NCBI GenBank assembly: GCA_033032865.1
Contig: JAWHQI010000262.1
Coordinates: 3,231,501-3,295,500 of the forward strand
Length of the DNA stretch: 64,000 bases
DNA from: Dactylorhiza incarnata
Lineage: Eukaryota; Streptophyta; Magnoliopsida; Asparagales; Orchidaceae
Reading direction: 5' to 3'
Positions 1 through 10,034 of the stretch are shown here, piece after piece (within the stretch, counting starts at the first letter, position 1; each line of letters opens with the position of its first letter). The notes under the pieces were generated by a model. The model was not told the origin of the DNA. It was given only the letters and a program-made list of their open reading frames with translations, and searched no databases. Made by a program: the position numbers and the translations under genes.

Positions 1-189
1 CTAAATGGTTGTAAATGGATACATAGATATAAGCTAATGGCGGAGAAGATGAATACCATACCAAGCGGAGATGAATCTCGAGTTCCAGGAGCTCTTGTGC
101 CGTGAGTCGGGGAACGCGCGCCGTTCAGTCGTTGAATCTGCCCGGAGTCGATGGGGGAGGCGGCGTCGGAGAGCAATAGCGGGGAGCGC

Positions 190-312
<123 letters not shown>

Positions 313-575
313 GAGTACGAAAGAGAGCTCTGGGAGAAGATGAACGGGCGAGAGATTGAGCGGGGAGCGCTGCGAGGGATTGTTTTATATTTTAATGTTA
401 TAATGAATATTTTATTATTATTCAGTCATATTCAGTCTACCAGAGTGAGGCCCGACCGGGGGGGGGGGGGGGTTGACCAAGGTCAACTTAGGGTGGGCTC
501 CTCCATGGTCCCTGGGGTCCATCAAGACTTATTGGGGCTGGTGCCGAGTTCGTGCGCTCCGTATTTCTCACGTTG

Positions 576-1498
576 TGCCGGGGCGGTCTACAAAATCCAA
601 AATGGACATATTTTCCATATGACCTCAGATCGGAGTGCAACAAATTCCGTGGCTCTTATATAGATCATATGAGCCTGACGGAACTGACGGGGTTCGATTC
701 GGATTACGTCTGGCCACTTATTCATAATAATATGGTTGCGACCTGCTACGACACTCAAAATGGTCGTTTTCTCTGAATGACCTCGGATCGAGGTGCAACG
801 AATTCAGTTGCACTCATATTGGTCATACGAGTCTAACGGAACTGACTGAAGTCAGATCGTAGTACGTTTGGCCATCATTCCACAATAGTGTGGTTGTGGC
901 ACGCTACGATACTCAAAATGGCCGTTTTCTCTAAACGACCTCAGATCGAGGTGCAACGAATTCCGTTGCACTCGTATTGGTCATACGAGTCTAACGGAAC
1001 TGACTGAAGTCAGATCGGAGTACGTTTGGCCACTATTACACAATAGTGTGGTTGTGGCGTGCTACGATACTCAAATGGTCATTTTATCTAAACGACCTTG
1101 GATCGAGGTGCAACGAATTCCTTTGCACTCGTATTGGTCATATGAGTCTAACGGAATTAACTGAAGTAAGATCAGAGTACGTTTGGCCACTATTCCATAA
1201 TAGTGTGGTTGTGGCGTGCTATGATACTCAAAATGGTCGTTTTCTCTAAACGACCTAGGATCGAGGTGCAACAAATTCCGTTGCACTCGTATTGGTCATA
1301 CGAGTTTAATGGAACTGATAGAAGTCAGATTTGGAGCACATTTATCCACTATTCCACAATAGTGTGGTTGTGGCGTGTCACGATACTCAAAATGGTCATT
1401 TTCTCAAAACGATCTCAGATCGAGGTGCAACGAATTCCGTTGCGCTCGTATTGGTCATACGAGTCTAACAGAACTGACTGAAGTCAGATCGGAGTCTC
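576..1498. repeat. 158-bp tandem repeat, about 5-6 units
   Basis: The word TGGTTG(T/C)G recurs at 733, 891, 1049, 1206 and 1365, giving spacings of 158, 158, 157 and 159 bp. Each unit carries two short palindromes: GTGCAACGAATTCCGTTGCA and CGTATTGGTCATACG. The first unit is the most diverged. The array runs up to an LTR-like end at 1598, so it may be the body of an LTR or an inserted satellite. Small ORFs on both strands here follow the repeat period and are not genes. Confidence 0.9.
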
Positions 1499-1598
1499 CT
1501 AGCACAATATCCCTTAATCATGTTACTTCCTACCTTTGGGGTCTACTTTTATTGGGTCCGCTAGGGTCTAGGGACCCAATAAAAGTTGGGATGTTACA
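1499..1598 (+). repeat. LTR-like 3' end with strong hairpin
   Basis: The segment ends in GGGATGTTACA, the same end as the long LTRs at 15514 and 20483. It joins directly to reverse transcriptase coding sequence at 1599. A 13-bp inverted repeat (TTTTATTGGGTCC at 1547-1559, complement at 1572-1584) could form a stem with a 12-nt loop. I could not find a matching LTR start or a 5-bp target duplication upstream, so the left boundary is unknown. Confidence 0.5.
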
Positions 1599-2523
1599 CG
1601 ATATTGTAGTATACTCTCAATCGGAAGAAGAACATGCGATTCACTTGAGCATTGTAGTGGAGACCCTAAGGCGAAGTCAACTGTATGCCAAGTTCTCAAA
1701 GTGTGAGTTTTGGATGTCCTTTGTGGCATTCCTAGGTCATGTGGTAAGTGGAGAGGGCATTGTTGTGGACCCTGCGAAGATAGTTGCGATACAGGAGTGG
1801 CCTGTGTTGTCTTCAGTAGCGGAAGTTCAGAGTTTCTTAGGTCTTGCCGGATATTATAGGTGCTACATAGAAAACTTCTTGAGGATAGCTCTGCCTCTCA
1901 CAACATTGACTAAGAAAGATCAAAAGTTCATTTGGTCGCCAGAGTGCGCACGAGCTTTTGAAGAGCTGAAGAGTCATCTGACCACGATGCCAATTCAATG
2001 TTCGCCATGTGGTACAGAAGGCTTTGAAGTCTACAGTGATGCATCAGGGAGCTGCTTAGGCTGCATTCTTCTTCAGCATGGTCAGGTTATTGCGTATGGC
2101 TCTCGCCAACTGAAAGTGCATGAGAGGAATTATCCGGTCCATGACTTGGAGCTTGCGACCGTGATATTCGCTTTGAAGCTTTGGCGACACTATGTATATG
2201 GCGTGAAGATCGACATCTTTACGGACCATAAGAGCCTGAAATACCTAATAGATCAGAAAGAGCTGAATATGCGACAACGAAGGTCGATGGAGTTCCTGGG
2301 GGACTACACTTTCAAGATTCACTATACTCCCGGGAAGGGAAATGTTGTGGCAGATGCTTTGAGCTGGAGGGATTCTTCACAAGCCAGCTGGATTCAGATG
2401 CATGATCCACGTCTGATCAATGACTTGGAAGCCTTGGAGATTTCCTATGTGGATAAAACAACCAGTGCCACATCATGTTTGAACTGGACAGAGGTACCAT
2501 GTGACCTTGTGGACAGAGATTGA
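1599..2523 (+). pseudogene. Chromovirus pol remnant: RT C-terminus and RNase H
   Basis: The reading frame enters RT just at the second Asp of the usual YVDD box (DIVVYSQSEEEH follows the junction at 1598), so gag, protease and the RT fingers and palm are missing. The RT connection region (FLGHVVSGEG, FLGLAGYYR) is followed by RNase H with all three acidic positions visible: YSDASG, the Glu of DLELATVIF and FTDHKSLKYL. The domain would degrade the RNA strand during reverse transcription. TGA ends the frame at 2521-2523 and the integrase resumes in another frame, so a frameshift lies at about 2500-2558. The element is of the Ty3/gypsy chromovirus type (Tekay/Del-like). Confidence 0.9.
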
Positions 2524-2557
2524 TTGGCATTGGAACTTGATGAAAGCATGAAACGGT

Positions 2558-3748
2558 ATGTGGCAGAAGTCCAGGGATGGGTCTAATACCGAGTTTTCCT
2601 TGGAAGATGGTCTTTTGTGGAAAGACAATCATCTATGCGTCCCCAATGTTGGTAAATTACGGGAGGAGTTGATGTACGAGGCACACTTTACTAAGTACTC
2701 AATTCACCCGGGGAGCACAAAAATGTACAAGGATATGAACAAGCTATTCTGGTGGCCGGGTTTAAATAATGACATCGCCTTATACGTAGCCAAGTGTCAC
2801 ACTTGTGTGCTCGTGAAGGCTGAATGCCAAGAACCTGGAGGTTTCCTGAAGTCGTTACATGTTCCAGAATGGAAATTCGATGATATTTCTATGGATTTCA
2901 TGCATGGTTTGCCGAGATCGCAGTCCGGAAATGATGCCATTTGGGTGATTGTGGACCGTTTAATGAAAGTTGCACACTTCATTCCGAACCGGCGGGACGA
3001 TTCAGTGGAAAAGTTAGCGAAGTTATATGTTGATAGCATAGTGCGATTGCACGGTGTGCCCCGTAGCATCATAAGTGACCGAGATGGGCGCTTCACGTCG
3101 AAAGATTAGATGCTAGTCCACCAACTGTTGGGTACCAAGTTGAAATTTAGCACTGCCTTCCACCCTCAAACGGATGGGCAGACTAAGCAGACCAACAGGA
3201 CATTGGAGGATATGCTCTGAATGTGCGCCTTGGATTTCGGAAAGAGGTATGAGGATCATTTCTTCATGATCGAGTTCGCTTATAACAACAGCTATCAAGC
3301 AAGTATAAAAATTACTCCCTTTGAGGACCTTTATGGTAAAAGGTGTCATTCACCTTTGGCTTGGGCGGAGACGGGAGAGACTAAGCTGTTTAAGCGAAAG
3401 GAAGTCGAAGATGCTACTTCAACTATTCAGACAATCCGAGAGAGGTTGTTAATTGCACGAGATAGGAAAACAAAGTACTATAATGCCAGACACAGGAATG
3501 TCGATTTTTCTGTGGGCGACTGGGTTTATCGTAAAATTAAACCTTTCAAGGGTGTATCGAGGATTCGACGCTTGAAAAAGCTGAGTCCCAGATACCTCGG
3601 ACTGTTTGAGGTACTAGAACGTATTGGTGAGGCTGCCTATCGGCTCGCTCTCTCGACAGAGCTGAGTAGTTTGCATGATGTATTTCACATCTCCGTGCTG
3701 AGGAAGGCTGTGCAAGAGCCTACTCAAAAGCTTGTGGATGAAGTTTAA
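2558..3748 (+). pseudogene. Chromovirus integrase, inactivated
   Basis: An N-terminal zinc-binding HHCC module is visible (EAHF...SIHPG, then CHTC near 2795). The catalytic core has Asp in SMDFMHGLP and Asp in SDRDGRF. The third catalytic residue is lost: the segment after HPQTDGQ reads TKQT where the family has a Glu (usually SERT). In-frame stops at 3107-3109 (TAG) and 3218-3220 (TGA) also break the gene. The C-terminal part keeps GDWVYRKIKPF and the FHISVLRK segment that precedes the chromodomain. It would have inserted the cDNA into chromatin, but cannot be active now. Confidence 0.9.
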
Positions 3749-3936
3749 GTTTCGATCGATAGTGGGCTAACGACAAGGGTCAAGCCCATTCGGATTGAAT
3801 ACACAGAAATCAAGCAGTTACAGAACAAATCGATCAGAATGGTCAAATTTTTCTCGTAAAAATGCGGGCGCGAGGAGCTTTCGTGGGAGCAAGAGCAGGC
3901 CATGCTTGAGGAGTTCCCTGAATTGCTCCGTTAAGG
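3749..3936 (+). pseudogene. Degenerate chromodomain tail
   Basis: Downstream of the integrase stop the same region still encodes fragments such as ELSWEQEQAMLEEFPEL, which match the end of the chromodomain that chromovirus integrases carry for targeting. Several stops are present. This supports the chromovirus assignment. Confidence 0.6.
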
Positions 3937-3982
3937 TACAGAGTTACCTTTTTGTATTTTTGTAGTAGTTTGCACCGTTAGA

Positions 3983-4033
3983 ATTTCGGGACGAAATTCT
4001 TTTTTTTGGGGGGGGGGGGGGGGGGGGGACGAT
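3983..4033 (+). other. Polypurine tract of the chromovirus
   Basis: GAATTTCGGGACGAAATTC at 3981-3999 is the conserved sequence before the 3' LTR in Tekay/Del-type chromoviruses. It is followed by T8 and a run of 21 G (4008-4028). The tract primes plus-strand DNA synthesis. The G run is unusually long. Confidence 0.8.
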
Positions 4034-4730
4034 TGTAAGACCCCAGTGTTCAGGTGCAAAGAATTCACGGTGTGCTAAGCTAAGGAGCTAGCACCGGGCG
4101 CTAGGTCTAGCGCCGACGGTAGCTCTAATCGTCGAATTGGTAGTGTATATACGAAGGGACTTGTGCATATCGTCGAAAACATCAAGACGATCCATCAAGT
4201 GATAGCGTTAGTTGTAGCGATAGTGCCGACGGTAGCTGTAACGATGAAATTGCGTTTCGTCGAATATTTCCGACGAATCGTGTTGAACATAAGTGAATTC
4301 GTCGATGAAAGATAGCGCATGCGGTAGCGCTAGCACCAGCGCTAGTGGTTTTGATGAATTTCTTAAGCGGCCCTGGATTAGTTCGGCCATACCGCCTCTG
4401 GGCTAGCGCCGACGGTAGCATTTTTCTATATAAAGCTTCCAAACCGTCAATTTTCCTTAGTTTTCTCTGGATATCTCTCCTAAGGCAAAGGCAGTAATAG
4501 GAAGAGAAGGGAAATCCGTTTGGCTAGGCAAGTTTGAGGAAGAAGATCTCTTGCTTGTTTGTGTTGTCTTCGAGTCCATTGAAAGGAACCCTGGTCAAAT
4601 GGCACCGAAACGAGCATCAAGGGTAACGATTCTCCTCCTTAATCTCTAGACATGCTAGTCCTTTGATTCACATAGTAATAGGAAGATTTCCACTAATTAG
4701 TGGATAGGTTCTTGAAAGAACTTAGGGGTT
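4034..4730 (+). repeat. Chromovirus 3' LTR (interrupted)
   Basis: The LTR starts TGTAAGACCCC right after the polypurine tract. It holds many short motifs built on TCGTCGAA and GCTAGCACC (4080-4400). A TATA box, TATATAA, lies at 4427-4433, with transcription expected to start about 30 bp later. The LTR is cut at about 4730, where the SIRE1 element begins, so its 3' end is not identified. Confidence 0.75.
4427..4433 (+). promoter_or_regulatory. TATA box of chromovirus LTR
   Basis: TATATAA sits about 400 bp inside the LTR that starts at 4034, a suitable place for the U3 promoter. Confidence 0.6.
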
Positions 4731-5510
4731 TAGATTAATTCACCTAGAAGGGGGGGGGGGGGGTGAATAGGTTTTTCTTATTTCTTTTAAGCTTGGATTT
4801 GTTAGTAGCCTAATATGCCTACACAACCAATAAATTCAAGCTCAAAGAATCACAGCTACAACACAAAGGATTTTATAGTGGTTCCCCAAGTGATGGGTAG
4901 TCCACTGTCCCCCCACACCCCTCTAACTCCAATGTTAGATAGGGTCAAAGATACTCCTCCAAGTTATCTTCTCAGCTTTTAGAGCTTACACCACAAGTTC
5001 CTTAGAACTTCTCAGATCTCAGATGATCCTACCTCAGGACAATAGTCCCTACATCTCAGAGCTATCACTAGCTCCTACCTTAGGCACATCAGCCCTATAA
5101 TTCAGAGCTATCCACCTCCTACAACTCAGACCACCTCCTGGTTCTACTTCAGACGACACCCTTTTTCAACCTTCTCAGAGCTGAATAACTCTTACAAAAT
5201 AAAGTAATAATAGAATGAAAACCTCTATTACTGATTCAATCTTGTCAATAGAATATTTCAGCAGATGCTGATTTTGAGTTGATCCTGGACAGGTTGATTC
5301 AGAGAAGCTCCACTGTCTTCTTCTTCAGAAGGAAGAAAGAAGACTTCTATCTCGCTTGATGATGAAGGCTTGAATCTCTGCAAGAGAGAACAACTTCTGT
5401 TCAAGGCAAGAAGGATGTTGCATCTTCAGGAATTTGCAGCCAGCTTTGTTTTCAGCTTGAAAAACTTTTCGAAGATGAAGGAGAGCTCTCTTTGTTGCCC
5501 TAGCTTTAGC

Positions 5511-5517
5511 TTTTATA
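5511..5517 (-). promoter_or_regulatory. TATA box of SIRE1 LTR
   Basis: Minus-strand TATAAAA lies 512 bp from the LTR start, just downstream (in the sense of transcription) of the palindrome cluster at 5648-5870. Confidence 0.6.
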
Positions 5518-5647
5518 GTACTATACATCTTCAATGGCTATAAGCACGACCTCCCTTGCCCATGCCGATAAAGGCATTACTTTATCACTTTTTGCGCCTT
5601 TATCAAATTCTGGGCGGCGCTAGCCAACAAGAAATATGTTTGATTAT

Positions 5648-5860
5648 GTCTCAGCGGATCCGCTGAGACGGCTCCTTGTCTCAGCGGATCCACTGAGACG
5701 GCTCCTTGTCTCAGCGGATTAACAGCTGAGACAGTCTTCTTCTCAGCAGTTAGTGCAAGCTGAGATAGCTACTCCTTTACAGCGGTTCCGCTGAGACGAC
5801 TCCTCATCTCAGCGGATCTGACCCTTCGTCTCAGCGGTTCTGCTGAGACAGATCTCCATC
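5648..5860. promoter_or_regulatory. Cluster of CTCAGCGGATC palindromes in LTR U3
   Basis: At least six copies of a module built on CTCAGCGG..CCGCTGAG occur here. The copy at 5648-5669 is a perfect 22-bp palindrome centred on GGATCC, and 5678-5699 differs by one base. The cluster lies about 130-350 bp upstream of the TATA box, the position of an enhancer. Related modules recur before the internal ORF at 9331-9348 and 9795-9865. Confidence 0.75.
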
Positions 5861-6029
5861 TCTAAGGAGTTGATTTCTCGTAATCTTAGGTCATGATTGG
5901 TCCTTTCTCTTTGAGTCACCTAAGCATGTGTATCTTACAAAAACATGGCTTTATCAAATACATCTTGTACTTAGCATTGCAAAGTGCCCCCTCTTCAAAT
6001 CAAGGGAATTTGAGGGCAAATTCCCAACA

Positions 6030-6052
6030 ATCTCCCCCTATTTGAAGAGGGC
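6030..6052 (-). other. SIRE1 polypurine tract
   Basis: Minus-strand CTTCAAATAGGGGGAGAT directly precedes the 3' LTR start TGTTGG. It is the typical plus-strand primer site of copia elements. Confidence 0.85.
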
Positions 6053-6467
6053 AAAACACCTGCCAATGCTAAGTAGCCTCTTAATCAGAAATATGTCATT
6101 TTACTAAAATTGATTAAATAAGTGGAGTTATGGCATTTCATGATACATATAGCTTGAGTAAATTTCTGTGGACATTAACAGTTTCTTATTTATACCAAGC
6201 ATCATTAGATACACATATCAACAACTCATGAAGACACATCACATATATTTATATTATATAATGACTCAGCATTTCTTCATTGCTATATGAACAGTGCACA
6301 TGATATTTAATAACTATTTAAGGTAAAGCATAGATATTCAAATGCAACATACATACATAAACAATAAATGACACGCCATAATTTTCATGGAATAAATTAT
6401 CATTTGATTCAATTGTCCAAAACAGATATGCACTATCAGTTCAAATCACATAGCTATATCAAACATC

Positions 6468-9220
6468 CTAAGGAGCTCCTAAGTATAGAATTTTCTTGGA
6501 TGATCCCTGGGTTGATGTGGAGCTTTCTTCTGTTTCCATTGACTTTCTCTTCCTTGCTTCAGCAACAGCCATCATATTTTCCTTCCTTTTGAAGTACAGG
6601 AATGGCTTTGGAAGATATCTTGGGGGTACCCTTATAGGGATTTCCCTTCTCACCAGATTTTCTTTGTGGATTCTTTCCCTTAGAGACTCCCTCTCAAGAT
6701 GCTTGATCCATTCAACAAATGAGTAAACATGGTCAAAATCTTTGAGTGGATTACCATGACTGACCCAGGTTTTGACAACTATGGTATCGAGTTCCAGATT
6801 ATCTTCCTCAGCAAATGGATCATTCTCCCTTTCCATCCTCTTATGGTCCATGTACTCTTCAGCAGTCTGAATGCCCTCTCTCCTTCTCCTCTTTGCTTCC
6901 CTCTCATCTTGAATCTGTTCAGATTGATTTTGAAAGTTTATATCTTCAGGTCTTTCTGGTTTCAGTACAGGAAGATTTAAGGCAATTCTGGTTCCTTGTA
7001 GCACCTTCAGACTTGTGGCCCTATGATCATCATTTACCATCATAACAACTCTTAGAAGTTGATTTTGAATTTCATTTGAGGCATTGTTGACTTCTTCCAC
7101 CACTTTCTTGTAGGCTGCTTCTTGGTTAGTGTGAAACAGTTGGTGGGCATTCTCAAGGTTTGTGTCCAACCTTATGTGAGCCTTCTCCAGGTTTGTATTT
7201 AGCTTGGCAATTTCTTCCTCCCCATTTTTGCTCTCTTCATATATCTGCTTTTCAATCTCAGAGTGTTGGTCAAGTATGGATTGGGAGAGAGTTTGGAAAG
7301 TATGGTCCACATCATCCAGTATGTTCTCCTTGGCCTTGTCAATGTGGGACATGACATGGCTGCTAGTTGTATTGTCCACTTGTACCATTCTGGCCACTGC
7401 CCTTTCCCAGACATTTTCATTCTTATAGACTTGATGTTGTACATTGGCAATGGCCCTTGTGGAGTCCACTTATTTGTCTGCAATTTGCTTTAGTGTGGTG
7501 AGCTTGGCAGCAACAGTGCTTTTAGCCATCTCAAACCATCTGGTCATTTGCTGGAGTATATGAGCAGAGGCTGTGTTGACACCTTGGACCTGAGAATTCA
7601 GCTCAGTCCTTACTGCATCCACCCTGGATTCCATTCTCTGCTCACTGGCTTGGATCTCCCGAGTCAATGTTGCCCTTGTAGCATTTAGCTCAGTTTTGAG
7701 TTGGGCAGTGGCACCATGAACTTTTTCTTCAATGTGGTCCTTGACAGACAACATCTGACCCTCAATAATGTATTTTATTGAGCTTAGTAGGTCAGATGCG
7801 TTCAACACAGCTGATGGCCTCTCTTGGGCAATTTCCTTCTCCACTACCTCTTCAGCCCTATCCTTTTCCTTCTCCACTGCAGGGTCAGATCTTGGCAGCT
7901 CATCAGAGGGGAGTAGATAGTCTGGCTGTAACTCAACTTCCATTTTGTCAATTATCTTGTTCTCCTCTCCCTCAATCTGAGCTTGAGCTCTGCCAGCATC
8001 TGGGATGTGCTCCCCCTCACTAGTACCCCCACCTTCCTCTTCATAGTGTGAGATTTTCTCCCCCTAACTTCTTGTAGAAGCATCTGCTCCTCCTGACCTG
8101 GAGTCATGCTCCCCCTCACTTGGAGCATCCATGTGTGGAGGACTTTATCTTGGGGAACCTGAAAAGAAAATGATGTGTTAGTTAGACACCTAATCTCATC
8201 TATAGTCTGAGGAGTGTAGATTAACTATGATCCTAGGTTACCATGGAGAGGTGAATACCTTGGTTCGTGCCCAACTTGTGGGACAGCTGGAACAGTAGTA
8301 ATAGGAGTTGTCTCAGAGTGAGATTCAACTCTTCCTTGGGGTTCAGTATCCACATTTGAACTGGGGACATCTTTCCTGGAGTTCTCAGCACCTTCTTCTT
8401 CAGTCTTCTTTGCCTTTTTCTTCTCCTTCAACTCAGCCACCACAGATGGTTGGCTCATGGGGAGGACTCTTGTTAACCTGTCCAATGTCCTGATATCCAA
8501 TCTTTTCAAGTAGTGGATATTGACACCTTTGATGGAGGAGAAATGGCTTGGATATGCCTTCAGTAGGTAAAGTGACAGGATCCTTCCTAAGTAAGGGGCC
8601 TGCAGACATTCCTTCAGTCTTTGATAAAGAACATTCCCCCATCTAGTTCTTTTCTTCACGATTATTCTTATAACCAGCTCAAACATTGGTTGAGAAATGG
8701 TGTCATGAGAGCCTGGTTTACACAGAAGAGCTTTCCCTACTATATAACATAACAACTTGCCCTTTTGATTGCAGAATTTCTTTTTCAGAGATGAGGTCTT
8801 GGGATCACTGTATTCACTACACCAGCTCAGGGCTTGCTACTTGTCAGTATCTGACACCTCCTCTTCTGCCAATCTAGGTAATTGCAGTACCTTTTCTAGT
8901 CTTTTAGGGGTCAACATCACCCTTATCTCTCCAATTTCGGAAGACAGACCATCCTTAGAGGATGATTGCTTGGCATTGGCATAAAACTCTAGCACTTCAT
9001 TCTTGAATATCTGAGAAGGTTCAGATAGCAGGAACTCTAGACCAGCTTCAGTGACAAGGGCGATGACACTGAGAATCTCTGGTGAGGCATGGAGAAAGCC
9101 ATCCCTCACCAACTCATATCCCTCAAGCAACTCCTTCACGGTCTTGGGCTCCATCTGTCGAAGAGAAGTGCGCTGGGATGATGGGTGTAGTGAGTCGACT
9201 CGTCCGTTGGAGTGGCGCAA
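6468..9220 (-). pseudogene. SIRE1 env-position ORF: spliced coiled-coil protein
   Basis: It lies after pol, where SIRE elements carry an 'env-like' ORF. Exon A runs 9220-8242 (likely true start Met at 9154, reading MEPKTVKELLEGYE) and exon B runs 8158-6468. The 83-nt gap between them has GT at 8241-8240 and CAG at 8161-8159 after a pyrimidine-rich run, and joining keeps the frame. Exon A has a globular part and a basic KKKAKK stretch. Exon B is rich in long Glu/Lys/Gln helices typical of coiled coils and ends with a proline/basic tail. I see no signal peptide or convincing membrane segment, so an envelope role is not supported. Stops at 8837-8839, in exon B near 8145 and 8065, and at 7470-7472 break it. 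Confidence 0.75.
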
Positions 9221-9255
9221 GTGAATGTGAAGAGTCTTTTAGCACAGTCGGCTAC

Positions 9256-9262
9256 TTATATA
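9256..9262 (-). promoter_or_regulatory. TATA box of internal SIRE1 promoter
   Basis: Minus-strand TATATAA lies about 100 nt upstream of the likely start codon (9154) of the env-position ORF. Together with the upstream palindromes it suggests that this ORF has its own promoter. Confidence 0.55.
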
Positions 9263-9330
9263 GGATTAGGAGATGGGGAGTCTCGAAGTATTGCAGTAAT
9301 TCTAAGTGTTAACCTAGACAAAATTGTTGT

Positions 9331-9870
9331 CTCAGCGGATCAGCTGAGAAGGTTCCTCTAAAACTACATCTTAAGGCTGAGTTCATCGAACTCAAACTGA
9401 GTTCGATGAACTCAAACTGAGTTCGTCGAACACAAACTGAGTTCATCAAAAACTACATCATAAGGCTAAGTTCGTCGAACTCAAAGCTGAGTTCGTCGAG
9501 CTCAAACTGGAGTTCGTCGAACACAGAGCTGAGTTCATCTAAACTACATCATACAGCTGAGTTCGTTGAACACAAAACTGAGTTCGTCGAACTTAAAGCT
9601 GAGTTCGTCGAACTCAAACTAGAGTTCGTCGAACTCAAAGTTGAGTTCATCTGAACTACATCATATAACTGACTTTGTTGAACTCAAAGCTGAGTTTGTC
9701 GAACTCAAACTCGACGTTCGTCGAACTCAGGAAATAGTTCGTCGAACCAGACTTTTCCTAGCTTAGGGCTTAGTCCGCTTTAGTTTGTTTTGGAGGAGAC
9801 TTATCCGCTGAGACAGTTTGGCTGTCTCAGCTTATCAGCTGAGATGGGTCTCAGCTGATATTAGATTTTC
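9331..9870. promoter_or_regulatory. Palindromic repeat array upstream of env-position ORF
   Basis: Some seventeen units of about 20 bp contain GAGTTCGTCGAACTC-like palindromes (9375-9760). They are flanked by CTCAGCGGATC..GCTGAG modules at 9331-9348 and 9795-9865 of the kind found in the SIRE1 LTR. The array fills the space between RNase H and the env-position ORF and looks like an enhancer block. 9870-10034 shows nothing further. Confidence 0.65.
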
Positions 9871-10034
9871 AAAGTATTTAACATTTTAGGGAGGTTATCT
9901 ACCCTATCATGTGGACTATGCCTACTGTAAAGTTGATCAATTCAGATTTCAATTTATCATAACATTACATATTATGAGAATTGTACAGATGAAACATAAG
10001 CAGTTTAATAGTGGGTATAGATTCATAAGTGAAC

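Larger units (their letters stand above)
4731..6029 (-). repeat. SIRE1 3' LTR
   Basis: On the minus strand the LTR starts TGTTGGGAATTTGCC at 6029, right after the PPT, and ends near 4731, where CA is mutated to TA. A run of 14 G (plus strand, 4750-4763) lies near its end, as in the SIRE2 LTR at 43220-43232. The boundary at 4731 is set by comparison with the SIRE2 LTR start TGATTAAT. Length is about 1299 bp. Confidence 0.75.

Noticed and set aside
6468..9220. Calling the SIRE1 internal ORF a viral envelope
   Set aside because: No signal peptide, no convincing membrane segment and no cleavage motif were seen. Only its position is env-like.
9375..9760. CRISPR-like regular array
   Set aside because: Units are palindromic and variable with no unique spacers, and the setting is a plant retroelement. 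This is an enhancer-type repeat.
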